DNA from: Aplysia californica
Lineage: Eukaryota > Mollusca > Gastropoda > Aplysiida > Aplysiidae
Length of the DNA stretch: 64,000 bases
Direction of reading: 5' to 3'
Assembly: GCF_000002075.1 (NCBI RefSeq)
Contig: NW_004797528.1
Span: forward strand, 891,281-955,280
Shown piece after piece: positions 12,024-41,581 of the stretch; the first letter of the stretch is position 1; every line of letters begins with the position of its first letter. The position numbers and the translations under genes are program-made. Below the pieces are notes generated by a model that was not told where the DNA came from, ran no database searches, and saw only the letters and a list, made by a program, of their open reading frames with translations.

Positions 12024-12475
12024 CATCTCAGCAAGCTGTTAGCAGAAAAATATCCACCTTTTTACCACCTCCCCTCATCGTAATAAGGGAACAATAAAAG
12101 AAGTCCTTCAATAAATTAAATCAGTGCACTTTTTTTCACCATCTAAGCTTGAATATAAGCTGCTACCAACTTTACTTCTGTGCTTCATCCTTTTCTCAAT
12201 GTACTCTGTTTTTCAAAGTCCACATTTCCAGATAGACACTTGATCTCATCCAACATCAATTCCTCAATATGAGGAAATATTGACATTGATGGGTTTTATA
12301 ACACGATTTAAAAAACTACCCTCCTTCAGCAGTGTCATAAAAATTGTCACACAAAGGCTTATTTTGTGTATATTAAAAAAGTAATCACTCCTAGTAATAA
12401 CCACTGATAACAGTAACACACAATTCAAGTGGAGTGCTGTCATTGGACTTCTCCCCTTTTGAGGTTTCAGATTAA

Positions 12476-12716
12476 CCCTATCCGTACGCCCTGGGGTCAT
12501 TTTGTACCCCCCGAGGTTGTATTCTTCACATTTTAGTATATTTCTAATATGAAGATCTCTTTGAAACTTTCAGTATTTCTCAAAAAAGTCTTTTGACAGA
12601 CTGGCTATGCAAAGCGTACGGATCAGATTAACGAGTAAATTTCGTCTTTGAAAGTGGTGGCACAGAGTTCCCCACGTCGTTTGGATACGATAGTAAAACA
12701 CAATGTACGGATAGGA
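12476..12716. mobile_element. TTAA-flanked MITE (piggyBac- or Kolobok-type)
   Basis: The left end is TTAA|CCCTATCCGTACG and the right end CGTACGGATAGGA-like|TTAA (precisely GTACGGATAGGA at 12705-12716). That is a 12-bp inverted repeat between TTAA duplications. A third end-like motif, CGTACGGATCAGATTAA, lies inside at about 12618-12634, so the 241-bp unit may be a composite of two insertions. Confidence 0.7.
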
Positions 12717-12719
12717 TTA

Positions 12720-13637
12720 ATAAAAACTACACTTTCTTATGTTCTCGATAATGCTTAAAAACATTCAAAACAGCACAAATTGATGACAACACGAGATCTC
12801 TGTGAAACAGTGTAAATTTTGCTGACACAACATTAGATGCGAAAGACTTCCACTAGCTTGGAATGGCAGGCCTCACAACAAGGCATGAGACTAAGACAAA
12901 TGACACAGCACTAGAACGACAGGTAAATCAAACATGATGTATACTCCTGCTGATACAGACGGGGCTAACTAGCGTTACAATCTTTCATCCATATCACTTT
13001 CATATTAATTGCAACTCAACACAGAGTCATACAACTTAGAGGAAAGCATACAGGATCTGAAGGTTCAATAACGAGGTAGTCACCTGATAAATCATACAAC
13101 TTTCCTAAAAAAAACCCAAAAAACAATGTCCTATCTAATAAAGGAGATTAAAAGAAAATGTTCAAATTTCAATTCACATTTGTGTAAGCTTTAAAAATAA
13201 CTGATCAAATCGACTGTAAACATCTACATAAGAACATCCAAAAATTGACGTAACATACAAAGTCACTCATGCCACTCGAAACACAAAAACATTTAATTTG
13301 CAGAGAAAATCTGTGCATCTTCTGTTACTACCTTCATAGCTCAGTTTAGGAAATGAAAAATTACGCCTTACAGGTTGTTCTTGCTGACTGCTGTCGTGCT
13401 CTACTCTGTGATCCAAATAGGGATCAGCATTCTAACCATATTGATAAATTGAGGAGTCGCAGCAAGCTCACCCATGCTGCAGGAAGTCTTGGGAACATTT
13501 AGTCTGCCAACACGCATACCAGTCTGAAGCCCTGTGCAATAGCAGCCCAACCACTACCATAGAACATTAGTAATCCACTCCTCCTATACAACAAAGAGGA
13601 GGAATGAGAGTGGAGGGGACTACTAAATTAGCAAAAC
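12720..13637. other. Gene-free spacer
   Basis: AT-rich spacer downstream of AFG3L2, possibly including its distal 3' UTR. I see no coding exon, RNA gene or named repeat in it. Confidence 0.5.
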
Positions 13638-13800
13638 AAAGCTTCTCGGCCTATTGGCTCCGATCAAAGGTGGTATCTGTTCTCAGCTTCTCCTCCGGCC
13701 TTGTGCCCACTGGTTTAGCGAGGCAGGTACTGCCCGAGGCACGGAGAAATCTAACCCTCTTTTCTATCGGGTGGACGGTTATCGTCCGCTAATAAAAGAA
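13638..13800 (+). mobile_element. SINE with a U2 snRNA-like head
   Basis: The first 45 bases, GCTTCTCGGCCTATTGGCTC then GATCAAAGGTGGTATCTGTTC, follow the 5' end of U2 snRNA (stem-loop I and the branch-point recognition segment). The rest does not resemble U2. An A-rich tail follows the unit (13792-13830). The branch-recognition hexamer is GTGGTA instead of the invariant GTAGTA, so this is not a working U2 gene. It is best read as a snRNA-derived retroposon or a chimeric U2 pseudogene. Confidence 0.6.
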
Positions 13801-14432
13801 AATTATTTTTAAAAAAAAAGAAAAGCAAAACAAAGCTGCATGAGGCCCGCAAAAATGTGCATCTGCATGAAGAAATGTTTAACTGTATTCTGATGCATAG
13901 AAGCCAACCAAAATTCTTCTGAGTCACCAGCAAAACCTCCTTTGTGAAGGAGACAGGTACAGAAAATTAAAATGTGCACACGACAAAATGAGACCATATC
14001 CTTGAGGCACACGATGGTCGACTGCTTTGACAAATACTGCATCTTTCCAATCATTACAGCCTTTTCCTTGCACACAATAAGAAAAAAAATTCCAATCTTT
14101 ACTGAGGCAAAAGTACACTCATTTTATACACCGTTTTTCTTATACGGTTGTCATTGCAAACCTGTCTTTTCACAAGACCAACACACGGAAGTCAAGCTCT
14201 ACAATGATTCATGTCTTTGGTCAGCTTTCTTGGGGAACTTTCTACTCCCCCAGCGGAGCACTGCCAAGAGTCCCCACAGATCTACAGTCATGGACGGCTG
14301 AGCTGACAGATCTCCACATCGAGCTCAGCACTTTTGTCATGCTGTCCCTAATGTAAAAACTGCCTACCAGTACACAAACAAAAACTAACTCCTCCCAGCT
14401 CACGTAGATGAAAAGTTTCATTTGATTTATCA

Positions 14433-34174
<19,742 letters not shown>

Positions 34175-36185
34175 CGTGACTCTGCAAAGCGTGATAACAC
34201 TACTGATGCAACAGTCAATAGCAGTGAGCAAGAAACGGTACTAAGAGTGGTGAGGCACACACTGTTTTCACCATTACGAAAACAATATACAATAATTAGT
34301 TTCGACTTTTATTTTTTTGTAAATATAATTTTTCCTTAATTTGGGATTGTAAAAATGTTGAAAGACCAGGATAGTTTTCAGAATTATGAATTATTTTTTT
34401 TACGAAAACAACATTGAGATCAACCTTACTTAAAGGGAGCTCCACAAAACGGACAAATATGTAACTGTCTCTCTGTTATTAGCTTCTATTTTCAGGAATC
34501 TTACTATTACGTCAGCCTACCCAAATGTTCATATTTTTATGATAACACGTGTCATTTTTTTCCATAAAGATTACAAAGGCAGTAAAAAGTAGGTTATTTG
34601 TTATATTTTGTAAAACACACGATATGTTATATTCAGCACTTATTGAGCAGTATGTGCATTTTTATTGAACTAATTAAATTTTTTTTTTTTTTAGGGGGGG
34701 GGGGTGAGCTCATATTGTTGCATTACAAAATGTATTGCAGCACAAAATGAATACAGCTGGATTTCGGATTGTATTTATAGAATCTAACGTTATTTTGCCT
34801 ACTAGAGCATTCTTTTCAGGATTCATGATTTTACTTTTGCTGTAAAAGGAGAGAAGAAAGACAACTTTATCAAATCTGATTCATCATCATCAAGTGCCAT
34901 TTGTCACTATGCACCATCGTGTTTTGACCAGATCAATTAAAATCCAGTCAGTCTCCTGGTTTATCTATTGTGTCAAGTAAAATTTATATTTTCTTAAAAC
35001 AGCGGCATCTTAAGCGAATCGGGATCGTAAGCAGTGGGCCATTATGCGAAGACTACAACAATATTTTCTTACCACTGCTACTTGCAAAAATACAAAGTAT
35101 TTTTGTACCATTCATAGAGCTTTGCTGTTGAACAGGAATCTGCCCTATACAATTAATGCCATGCTATTATTGGGCTATTCATCATTATTCATTTTCATTT
35201 CAGAAAAATGTTCATGATTATTCCTTTTTAAAACCTGTCACTCTTGCAATTAAGCTGATAGACATACTTTGAAATAGAACATGGTTTGTATCTTATTAAT
35301 GTATGATTGTGTTTCATTCATTGTTAAATAGTGTTTCAATGTGATAAAAATACTATAAAGGGCAACCCAAATAGGTTTGAAAACGCGTCTTTTATAAAAA
35401 TCAGTAATTATTTAAAACTGAGCTTTCTGAAAACTATGCTTTTCACACTTAATTGAAGTTAGAGGTATCATACATATTATGTCGGATGATTTTAATGAGA
35501 CAGCCAGGTGGAAGACCCAACAAACGCCGAGTTGCTAAAGAAGTGTTTGTATCTGAGTCTTGCATTCAGCCATCAAATTTGGACAAGAGCACAATTTCAG
35601 TTCTTTCAGAATTATGTGCGCTAACTTTATAAGACATTCTCTTCATCTCTTGACTGAAATTTGCAGTCTTGCTGAAACTGAAATAAGGTCTTGCTGCATT
35701 TGCAACCATTGCCATCACTAAAAATGTGGCGTTTGTTCGAATATTGAGAGTGGAGGTGCAACGCTTCAGGATTTCCTTGATGATTTATTATTTTCATCTT
35801 TCTCTTTTTTTTTGTACCTCCTACACAACGAGCTCGTTTTATACAACCAAAATAGAAAACACAATAATATTATGTATTTTGCAAGTAAATTGTAATGTGT
35901 AAACACTAAGTTGTACGGAGCTACTCCAATATAATTCCCTCTTGCCAGCCTCCTGGACTTGGTCTGGTCACTGATACTGGTCACTGATCTTCCCCAACTT
36001 CCGACTGCTTACTTCTTACTTGTCTGGCGGTTGGCGGTATTGATTCGTTTTGGTTTGGTAAGTAGTGAGTAGATTTGGACTAGATTTAGATCTAGTACAC
36101 TTCTCTATTGAGAGACTAAACTATCTAAATTTACCCCCCCCCCAAAAAAAAAAACCCCGAAGAAAACAAATTACAATCTCTAATA
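34175..36185. other. AFG3L2-TMEM170 divergent spacer, left part
   Basis: Upstream of the AFG3L2 start codon. The sequence is AT-rich with a T12/G9 run near 34680. It must contain the AFG3L2 promoter and 5' UTR, but I see no CpG-dense stretch, TATA box or other decisive promoter element, and no coding exon. Confidence 0.5.
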
Positions 36186-36190
36186 AATAA

Positions 36191-36440
36191 GGCCACCTCT
36201 ATTCAATTCTCACCCGGGGTGAGAATAGTGCAGGCGAGTCTTTTGGCTATTCTCACCCGGTGCGCGTTCACCGTTATACTATACTATAGCCTAGATCTAG
36301 ATCTAGGCCAACAAATTTTGCGTTCACCCTAAACCACAGAATTCTACACTGTGATAACAGAAAAATTGGAGAATTCTGTGCTGTGAACAAACGTTCCATT
36401 ACAACTGTAGTCTTACTTGTAGCCTACTAAACTAAAAGTA
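36191..36440 (+). repeat. Palindrome-headed repeat module P, copy 2
   Basis: Matches 32511-32720 with small differences. The palindrome here is TTCTCACCC/GGGTGAGAA (36206-36226), and CCGTTATACTATACTATAG adds a few bases. It is in the same orientation as copy 1. Confidence 0.85.
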
Positions 36441-36814
36441 ATAGAGAGATTTCAGTTATTTTATAGTTATGGGGGAAATATGGAGGGGTGTGGGGGGTCA
36501 TCATGCCCCCTTGAATTTTACCAGAATTTGATGTTTTGCCTTTGCAGTTAGGTTGCATCCGTTATTTTCTTTGTGTTTTGGTCATCAAGACTTCTGGATT
36601 TCTTCTCTGGATGTAAACAAATGGATCGTGGACTTTAACGAACAGAACAATAATCACCGGCACCCACCAGTACTCTGTTGTGTGGATGACACTGTCAAGC
36701 GCCATTTGGATGATTTGCCGATCAGCGTGATCTTAAGATGGCTTAGATGGCGCAGAACCATATGACAATCCGCAGAAAGTGCGGCCATCTCTAGATGGGC
36801 GCGATGCGCCATCA

Positions 36815-37031
36815 CACACAAACAAACGATTTTGCAAAGTTCACACAAAACTCAGCAGAATTTATTATCATTAATTTCAAAAATTTCAAAGACCAATATG
36901 CAGTCAAAATATTAGACAAGTGACACTTGCGTCCTACTGATTCTTTTTTGTTTTAAATATATTTTAAAATTAATCATAAGTAAATTCTGAGGGTTTTATT
37001 TGTGAACTTTGCAAAATCATTTGTACGTGTG
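36815..37031. mobile_element. Foldback MITE, about 50-bp inverted ends
   Basis: CACACAAACAAACGATTTTG, CAAAGTTCACA...CAGAATTTA pairs with TAAATTCTGAGG...TGTGAACTTTG, CAAAATCATTTGTACGTGTG. The interior of about 115 bp is AT-rich. A single copy is seen in this window. Confidence 0.75.
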
Positions 37032-37070
37032 TTAGTTGTTTACATGACGGCCATTATTTATTGGAAGTGG

Positions 37071-37375
37071 CTATTCTCACCCGGGGTGAGAATAGAAATA
37101 CGATCGACCTCTCACCCTGGGTGAGACTTGCCACCGTAGGCTATTCTCACCCGGTTTGAAACAAGACCTGTTTTTCATAATTTCGGAATACTTTCTATCG
37201 ATGTGGATGGTCAAATGGATAAAGGCAAAGAAAAGATTACGTTATACTTTATACTAGTTATAGCACAAAAGTAAACTAATTTTATCGACTACAAAGATGC
37301 TACGGCTATTTCACTTTCTGAATCGAGCTGAACTACGCGGGTCGCCATTTTGTGACACCACTGATCTAGAAAAAA
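37071..37375 (-). repeat. Empty-site copy of the repeat that hosts element G
   Basis: On the minus strand it reads ACAAAATGGCGACCCGCGTAG ... AACAGGTCTTGTTTCAAACC, GGGTGAGAATAGCC, TACGGTGGCAAGTCTC, then GAGAGGTCGATCGTATTTCT. This is collinear with 32995-33775 minus the 499-bp insert. At 37071-37095 it carries an extra palindrome, CTATTCTCACC...GGTGAGAATAG, that is absent from the equivalent point near 33763. Confidence 0.85.
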
Positions 37376-37599
37376 ACAAACACGGGATTTGACCACGTTT
37401 TAAGTTTTGCAATTAGATCTAGATCTAGATCTAGGTTTGATAGGCTATCTCCTCCTTATCGGCACGCACATCAAAAAGTAATCGTTTAGAACCAGAAGTA
37501 GTAATCGTCGGTGGGGTCAAAACTAGATTCTAGATCTAGATTTTCTCTGGGTTATTTCCCTGTCACAAAAGTCGGGACCACCATATCCAAGGAGTGCCT

Positions 37600-38200
37600 T
37601 TTATCTTATATTTTCATGCATTTCGGACTTAAAAATCTAGTAAGTGATACAGCTCCGGGTCCAGATGATACACAATTAGATCATCAGACACCTAGAGGCC
37701 TACCCACCCACAGAAACAATCATCCATCCTTCTTTACACTTTCCCAGACTCCTGGCGACTTGCCACTGAAATGTCATTCCTATTACAAAACTAGGCAAGG
37801 ACCATACACTACATACAAACCCATCCAATTAAAGACCACGTGACAATTGCCTAAACCAGCTTTCTATGTAGATTTGTAATAAAAATTATTGACATCTAAG
37901 GTTTATTTGGATTCTTGAGATGACAGGCTCACTGGATGGTCCCCAGCAAGGGTTCAGGGAAACTCAATCCAATCCTCTCTAGATCATCTGGTCTGCCTGT
38001 TGACTAAAAAAATATACCCGAGACCTATGTCGAAGGTGGCCAGATAATAGCCATGTTTTTCTATCTAGAATTAGAAAAACTTTCAGCGCAACCTGGAAGT
38101 TTATGGTATTCGCAACCTGGAAGTTTATGGTATTCTTCATAGCTCTCTGTCTACTATGCAGTCATGTCCATGCCTTCAATGGCAACTTTTTGCAGAGAGT
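37600..38200 (+). mobile_element. LINE reverse-transcriptase fragment (Jockey/CR1-like), decayed
   Basis: In several frames one can read APGPDD, then KTRQGPYTTYKPIQL (compare KPGKDP..YRPI.L), QQGFRE and a FF-LE-EK trace. These are the ordered N-terminal RT blocks of a non-LTR element. A 24-bp tandem duplication, GCAACCTGGAAGTTTATGG, is at 38090-38137. No intact frame remains. Confidence 0.65.
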
Positions 38201-38553
38201 ATAGTTTAATATGTTCTAAATTCAAATTAAGTTCATTCTTTTTTTGTTTTACCCTTTTTGTGATAGATTTTGCTGTGGGGAAAAAAGTTCCTAGACAGCC
38301 ACAAGATGCAAAGTGACTTGTTTTTGCTCAGAATAATTGGGATGCATGCAAATGAGCTAGAATTAACTTTTAATGTTTAGAACTGTAAGTCTGAACTTTT
38401 ATCAGATTATGTTTTCTTTGCCGTGTTATTACAGAACAGTTACTGTTTTTGACAAACTCAAATATTTTCTCTATATTTCAGGAGTTACTGGTGGTCATCA
38501 TCAGGTGCAGCAGGGCTTTCACTAAAGGATGACATGAACATTTATGGGAAATC

Positions 38554-41500
38554 ATGCTATTGCTATCCAATCGTGACTTTCAGACTGGAGATCATGACTC
38601 TGTCCTCAATGTGATATCACTGTCACCCAATGATGATCTCAATAGTTTTGTTGGTGAGTTCGTGTTTGTTCTCCTTTCTCCCCCACCCCCAAGTATGCTT
38701 GAAACACAAAAATGGTAACTATAGTACTGCTTTAAAGTATAGGATGATAGGGAGTAGGTCAAAGTTTATTACTCAGCCAAGTAAATAGTGCATGGCAAGG
38801 AAAATTTCTCGATCCCTTCGGGAGAGCTGTCAGTACCATGTGTTTCATAATTTAACAGCTTCCTTTAACTAAATGTAAAAAAGTAAGACAAAGGAATTAG
38901 TTTTAAGTTTTTTTAAAAACTGATTGCTACCACTATTCATGTAAGATGAAGAAGTTTGTGTTGAGTTTACAAATAATTACAAATTTAAGATTACAAATGT
39001 TTTATTAAATGTGTATTTGTAATTTAAAAAACCTAGCAGTGTCACAACACAGTGGAATCAGGCACTCGTCAATTTTGGGGTATATGGAGTGATTGGTATC
39101 ATCTTATAGTTTGCTCAATAACTGAAGTCGAGATATTTGCAATTGAAGAAGGTGGGGGGGGGGGGGGGTGGGGGGGTCCACCTGGTTTCAAAAGTAAAAC
39201 TAGCGAGAAAATGGCTGCCTAAGTTTGGTGGCTTCCGTAGCTCACGAGTCCTTGGAAACTGCAAGTTTACATTTTTCGTGCCTTTAATCAACGTTTTCCA
39301 TAAAACCCGCGCATAAAAATGTTTTTGAATGGACATGTTGTTGTTGTTGTTTTCATATCCCTTTAGCTGCGAGCATTTCGCTCTTGGCAGCGCAATGCCT
39401 CCCTCTTGAATGGACATAAAAGTTGTTAAGCCAGAATACTAAAAAAATTTTTTAAAATCAAACTGGCAGAAAAATAGCAGAGTGCGATTTAATTATTTTG
39501 ACAAGCGCCTGATTTCACCTCGATGACTCACATTTGACTGTAGAAGTGCCAAAGCCAGGAGTAAGGCAAACATTAGGTTGACAAGGTGTCAGAAAATTCC
39601 TGCCCTTTTGTGTTGTGGGGGACAGCCAAGACCATTGAGATAATTTTTTTTTTAAAAGATAATTGTTTTAAAATTGAAACAATTAACTACAGTGGATGTG
39701 TAGAATGATGTGTTGTGGTGCTCAATCAAGATCAAAGGCTTGTGATGTATTCTCTAGGTCCAAAGATTTATTTTGTTACATGCAGTAATAACCACCCCCT
39801 CTTCCCTTCTTCTTTTCTAACTCGACACATAGACTACTTATAGTATCCAGGATAACAACATTCCCTTTAGCTATTTTGATTTTGCAGGATGAAGTGAACT
39901 TTGCGTACACATTTATTCTGTTGGTAGCTGTGGCAGCACCTGGTTATTTTTTGTGAGTGTTGATATTCTTGGCTCAAGCCCCCACACCCCAACTACCAAT
40001 TTGCTGTCTGCCATTCATTGATCATGCAACCATACTAAAATACTGAAAACTTTATACAGTGATTAGTTGCAGATATATATATATATATGCCATTTCATGT
40101 CTCCTTTACCTGAAATACTTCTTACAAGTGATATTTTGTATTTGCAGAAATCTGGTACCAAGTCTTTCTGTGGGCTCTGTTCTCGTCGCTGTTTGTACAC
40201 ATTGTTGGTTCCCTGATTGCATTTTGTCGGCTCCGCAAACACCGCATCGGACGCTGGATTCCATTGGTCATTTTGGGCATGGGTGTGATTTCACCATTGA
40301 CTGGTGGAGTTGTTACCAGTGAGTTATGAAAGACAAAGTGTACTATGACAGTAGATTTAACTTTATTAGACTAAATGGTATCACCTTGGTTCTAATAGGT
40401 TTTTCAAGAATACAATCAAATTCACTCTCCCTTGTGGAGAATCCTATTTGAGATATGTATACCCAAGTCTTTAAGAATTTAAGTAAGTACAGCCCTGAAA
40501 ATGGCAGTGACCAGATCCGTCCAGACGTATCAAGTACACAACTTTAAAAAATGAAATCAGAGCTCTCTGATTGTTTGCTTTTTTTAACCTGTCAAAGTCT
40601 GTCCCCGGGGTTTTATGCTCCCCATATAATTTATCTAAATTTTATCATTTTTTGCTTAATTTCTGATTATTTTCCTTTATCATTCTTTGTTAAAATTAAC
40701 AGAATCGCATAATTTCACATTTTTGGGCTCAGCTCGCATAATTTTAGAATTTTGTTTTTGCATAAAACCGCGGGGACAGCAAAGTACACCTAACTGATCT
40801 ACATAAAATGGGGGGGTGGGGTGGGGGTGTCTCTCTCTTAAATTTCATTTCTGCCAGGTCATATGCGACTTATTGTGAATGGCACGAAAATAATTTTATT
40901 TACAATATTTGCACAGTTTATGGTAAATATGAAAATACTTGTTTTTAATGTGTAATGTTGCAATATAAATTTATTTGTCACAGTAGGGTTGTTGGGTAAT
41001 CTTGAGCTTGTGAGGTTCTGGGTTCTGGAGGCTCCTTTTTTTCCTTCTCCAAACTTTTATTGGAAAGGGGGGGGGGGGGACTCCTTATTTTTGGTCATGG
41101 GGTGATTGGCAGGTATGTTCATCACGAGTTTGGTAGAATCATTACAATTGTTATTCAATTTTACGGAAATACGATCGTTTTACTCTAGATTCTGAATTTT
41201 TTAAAAATTGCTGTAAAGCTTTGTCTGCAAACATTTTTTAAAAAGATTTTTGAAAATGTTGCAATAGACACAGTAGGCCTACCATTACAAGAAAAATGGC
41301 TTTCAAACTTGGGGGAAATATATTATTTTGTATGCATTTCATCTGGATTTTTTTCATAGTCGTGCCTGTCAAAAGTATGAGGCATTCTCTAAGAAAGTTT
41401 GAACTGCTCAACTGCTCCTTTAAAATGATTTTCTTATGTTAACATTGCAGGTGCTGCTATTGCTGGTGTGTACAGAGCCTGTGACATTGTGATGATGCCT

Positions 41501-41581
41501 TTCTATGCCCTGGTCTGGGGAGTGGGACAGACTTTTGGTGTGTTACTTATCTCCTTTACCAGAATAGTGGCTACGTTATGA
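38554..41581 (+). CDS. TMEM170A: Transmembrane protein 170 (TMEM170A/B), 3 coding exons, 133 aa
   Basis: Coding exons 38554-38653, 40148-40318 and 41451-41581 (TGA), phases matching. The family is a small three-helix ER/nuclear-envelope protein that in human cells affects ER sheet and nuclear envelope shape. Seen here: a short N-terminus (MLLLSNRDFQTG...), then EIWYQVFLWALFSSLF (TM1, about 36-59), RLRKHRIGRW, VILGMGVISPLTGG (TM2, about 67-90), SAAIAGVYRA, and FGVLLISFTRIVATL (TM3, to the C-terminus). The human paralogue is 144 residues with the same ending. The start follows an in-frame stop at 38530-38532. An acceptor at 38480-38481 implies an upstream untranslated exon. A small out-of-frame ATG at 38534 overlaps the start. 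The gene is head-to-head with AFG3L2. Confidence 0.93.
39037..39536. mobile_element. MITE family A, copy 4, with nested SINE-tail insertion
   Basis: Left end GTGTCACAACAC, GTGGAATCAGGCACTCGTC. Right end GACAAGCGCCTGATTTCACC, CTCACATTTG. Longer than the other copies because of a G-run near 39156 and a 69-bp insert at 39337-39405. It lies in the first TMEM170 coding intron. Confidence 0.85.
39337..39405 (-). mobile_element. 5'-truncated SINE tail with 12-bp target duplication
   Basis: Flanked by TTGAATGGACAT on both sides (39325-39336, 39406-39417). On the minus strand it ends GCTAAAGGGATATG then AAAACAACAACAACAAC. The other copies of MITE A lack it, so the insertion came after the MITE. Confidence 0.8.
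40599..40779. mobile_element. MITE family B, copy 3 (181 bp, 6-bp target duplication)
   Basis: CTGTCCCCGGGGTTTTATGC to TTGCATAAAACCGCGGGGACAG-type ends, with CAAAGT on both sides (40593-40598, 40780-40785). It lies in the second TMEM170 coding intron. Confidence 0.9.

Noticed and set aside
34680-34705. T-run plus G-run as a terminator or G-quadruplex signal
   Set aside because: Similar homopolymer runs are scattered throughout the window (17161, 39152, 42029, 43960) and look like ordinary slippage tracts.
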